Source: Eulemur rufifrons
Taxonomy: Eukaryota > Chordata > Mammalia > Primates > Lemuridae
Assembly: GCF_041146395.1 (NCBI RefSeq)
Contig: NW_027182932.1
Location: 79,501 to 143,500, forward strand
DNA: 64,000 nucleotides
Direction of reading: 5' to 3'
Below are positions 62,547-64,000 of this stretch, piece after piece. Under the pieces are notes generated by a model. It worked only from the letters and a program-made list of their open reading frames with translations, searched no databases and was not told the DNA's origin. Position 1 is the first letter of the stretch. Every line of letters begins with the position of its first letter. The position numbers and the translations under genes are program-made.

Positions 62547-63286
62547 CTACAGTCTCATAAATTGAAAACAATGAGCTATGAATTACCTACAATGTTTAAC
62601 CCTCTGAAAAGTTATCTAAAAAGCATGATGAATCACTATGATAATTACTTGTTTTATATACAAATCTAAAGATGAATATTAAGCAAAATAAGAGAACCAA
62701 GCATAAGGTTTCTGTGAATAAGGGATTTCAGCAGTCCCGGAATAAAAAGTTCTTTTCAGTTTGAGTGATCTGCTTCCTAGTTTCCCTTTAATTAATATTG
62801 ATTCCCAGTTTATTAAAACTGTTACTATTCTGATTTTTCAATTGTTATTTATTGGAAAAAAGACATTATCTTTATATACAGAATAAGAGAAAACTTCTTT
62901 AAAAGGACTAAGTAGTGCTGCAGCTCTTTATATCATTAAAATTAATGATCTTTTTGGAATGACCATAATCTCTTTTCATAGAGGAGAAAACTAAAAAAAT
63001 GTACACAATTTACAGAGATACAATTAGACACAAGAAAGAAAGTTTTCAAATTGGAAACATGAAGCAGAATAAAAGTCCGTATTATTATTCAGCATTATCG
63101 GATATATTAGGTGACTTTAAAGACAAGTCAAGCAAAAATAAGAACATACTTAACATTCACAATCAGAATGATGCCATTGTAGTCAATTAAAAATATTTAT
63201 TTTGATTTAATGAATAAACACTAGAGATATTTTAAACCTTGACTGTTTTCTGGCAACTATGAAAGATAATATATTTTTATACTAAC
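62547..63286 (-). other. Intronic sequence, possibly an undetected exon
   Basis: The phase of the exon at 63287-63401 does not join cleanly to the exon at 62425-62546, so a small exon may lie here, or one boundary is misplaced. A plus-strand ORF at 62999-63190 is preceded by an acceptor-like 'tctcttttcatag', but I do not trust it. Confidence 0.35.
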
Positions 63287-63401
63287 TTTTATCATCAACT
63301 TTCAGTTGATCAAAGTCTACATTTATATCACCATTTTTTAAACCGTCTTTCTTGGGTGATGTATTTTGTTTAGGATGACTACTGTCAGATAACAAAGATA
63401 T
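63287..63401 (-). pseudogene. RBM44: RBM44-like exon, low-complexity polar region
   Basis: The acceptor TTATCTTAATCCTCAG and donor AAAA|GTTAGT bound 115 nt. The open frame reads [20 protein letters not shown] and [11 protein letters not shown]. It is polar and rich in Lys, Asp and Ser. Assignment to the same gene rests on strand, splice sites and position, and is weaker than for the RRM exons. Confidence 0.55.
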
Positions 63402-63411
63402 CTGAGGATTA

Positions 63412-63620
63412 AGATAATAAAAACAGTAATAAGGACTAGCAATTATTGCGCTCTTACTATGTGACAGGCACTCTTCACTGGCATTATTTAGCCCGTACAA
63501 TAATGAAGGCTATGAGAGTAAAACCATCAACTTGACTTCACAGATGAGAAAACTGAATCTAAGAAACTCATTGCGCCAAGCCACAGTTAACAAGAATTAG
63601 GATTTGAATCCAGTCTGTGT
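63412..63620 (-). mobile_element. MIR element in intron
   Basis: Contains 'attgcgctcttactatgtgacaggcac', 'cttcacagatgagaaaactgaatct' and 'ggatttgaatccagtctg'. It lies directly beside the exon acceptor. Confidence 0.85.
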
Positions 63621-64000
63621 ATAGTTACTATGTGCTAACACTAGTATTTTGGAAAGTGTGGCAGATACACACTAGAAGTACTTGAGATAACTTTGGGAGG
63701 TATATATAAATATTAATAACATTAACCTTTAACAGTTATGTATTTAGTGTTTGCTTATGTATATCTTTTATTTATGGGAAGTAATATTTCTTTCTTATAT
63801 GTAAGAGTGAATTATTCTTCACACTTAAATTTTTGTGAAACGGAGAATCATTTAAAGAAAAATACAGAATAACATTACAGGTAACATAGGGCTATGGTAA
63901 ATTGTGAAGATGGCACATGAATAGCTGGAATTTAGAAATACTATACTACACTATATTGGCTTTCATGCATAACTAGTTAATTTAATGAGACAGGGACTAA
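63621..64000 (-). other. Intronic sequence at window edge
   Basis: A+T-rich, with nothing recognised. Upstream exons of the RRM gene should lie beyond the window. Confidence 0.4.

Noticed and set aside
62999..63190. Plus-strand ORF preceded by an acceptor-like site
   Set aside because: It is opposite to the RRM gene and has no donor or domain. It is A+T-rich and could easily arise by chance.

Overview
The window is nuclear DNA of a primate, most likely a strepsirrhine (lemur-type). The main reason is its Alu elements. Many full-length copies share a form not typical of human Alus: the stretch around 'agaaagaaattatatggac', an A+T spacer 'ctaaaaatatatata', and a right arm reading 'gctaggctgacgccacggcactc'. 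Older AluJ/FLAM-like pieces, MIR, L2, L1 and a MER2-type element fill the rest. No bacterial or phage genes, tRNA, rRNA or CRISPR array were seen.

Region 1 (1-9003, minus strand) is a gammaretroviral provirus that runs off the left edge. From right to left it has a 448 bp 5' LTR (TG...CA, TATA box, AATAAA, 35 bp direct repeat with CCAAT boxes), a tRNA-Pro-type primer binding site, and a splice donor. An unusually long leader of about 1.5 kb follows, with a G+C-rich 91 bp tandem repeat. Next come an intact gag, an in-frame TAG with readthrough layout, pro-pol with three in-frame stops but no frameshift, and env broken once at a run of nine G. The 3' LTR lies outside the window.

Region 2 (about 9-50 kb) is repeat-rich and has no coding gene that I can recognise. 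It holds Alus with clear target-site duplications, an exact 262 bp tandem duplication inside an old Alu, several L1 fragments (one with a nested Alu), a DNA transposon split by an Alu, and a solo betaretroviral LTR (34042-34940). It also has two CpG-rich, promoter-like islands (about 22.04-22.97 kb and 47.76-48.13 kb).

Region 3 (50034-54608, minus strand) is a shrunken betaretroviral (class II, HML/MMTV-type) provirus of the same LTR family as the solo LTR. It keeps a 3' LTR, polypurine tract, broken env, integrase, an RT stub, protease, a scrap of gag and about 115 bp of 5' LTR. Near-matching 6 bp duplications flank both insertions.

Region 4 (about 55.4-64 kb, minus strand) holds the 3' exons of a host gene encoding an RRM RNA-binding protein, which I believe is RBM44, a germ-cell protein. 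Seven exons with good splice sites and mostly consistent phase can be followed. The reading frame carries a stop in the RRM and, in a later exon, a frameshift of about 4 bp plus another stop. The gene may therefore be decayed or C-terminally truncated in this species. This is the most interesting host-side observation here.
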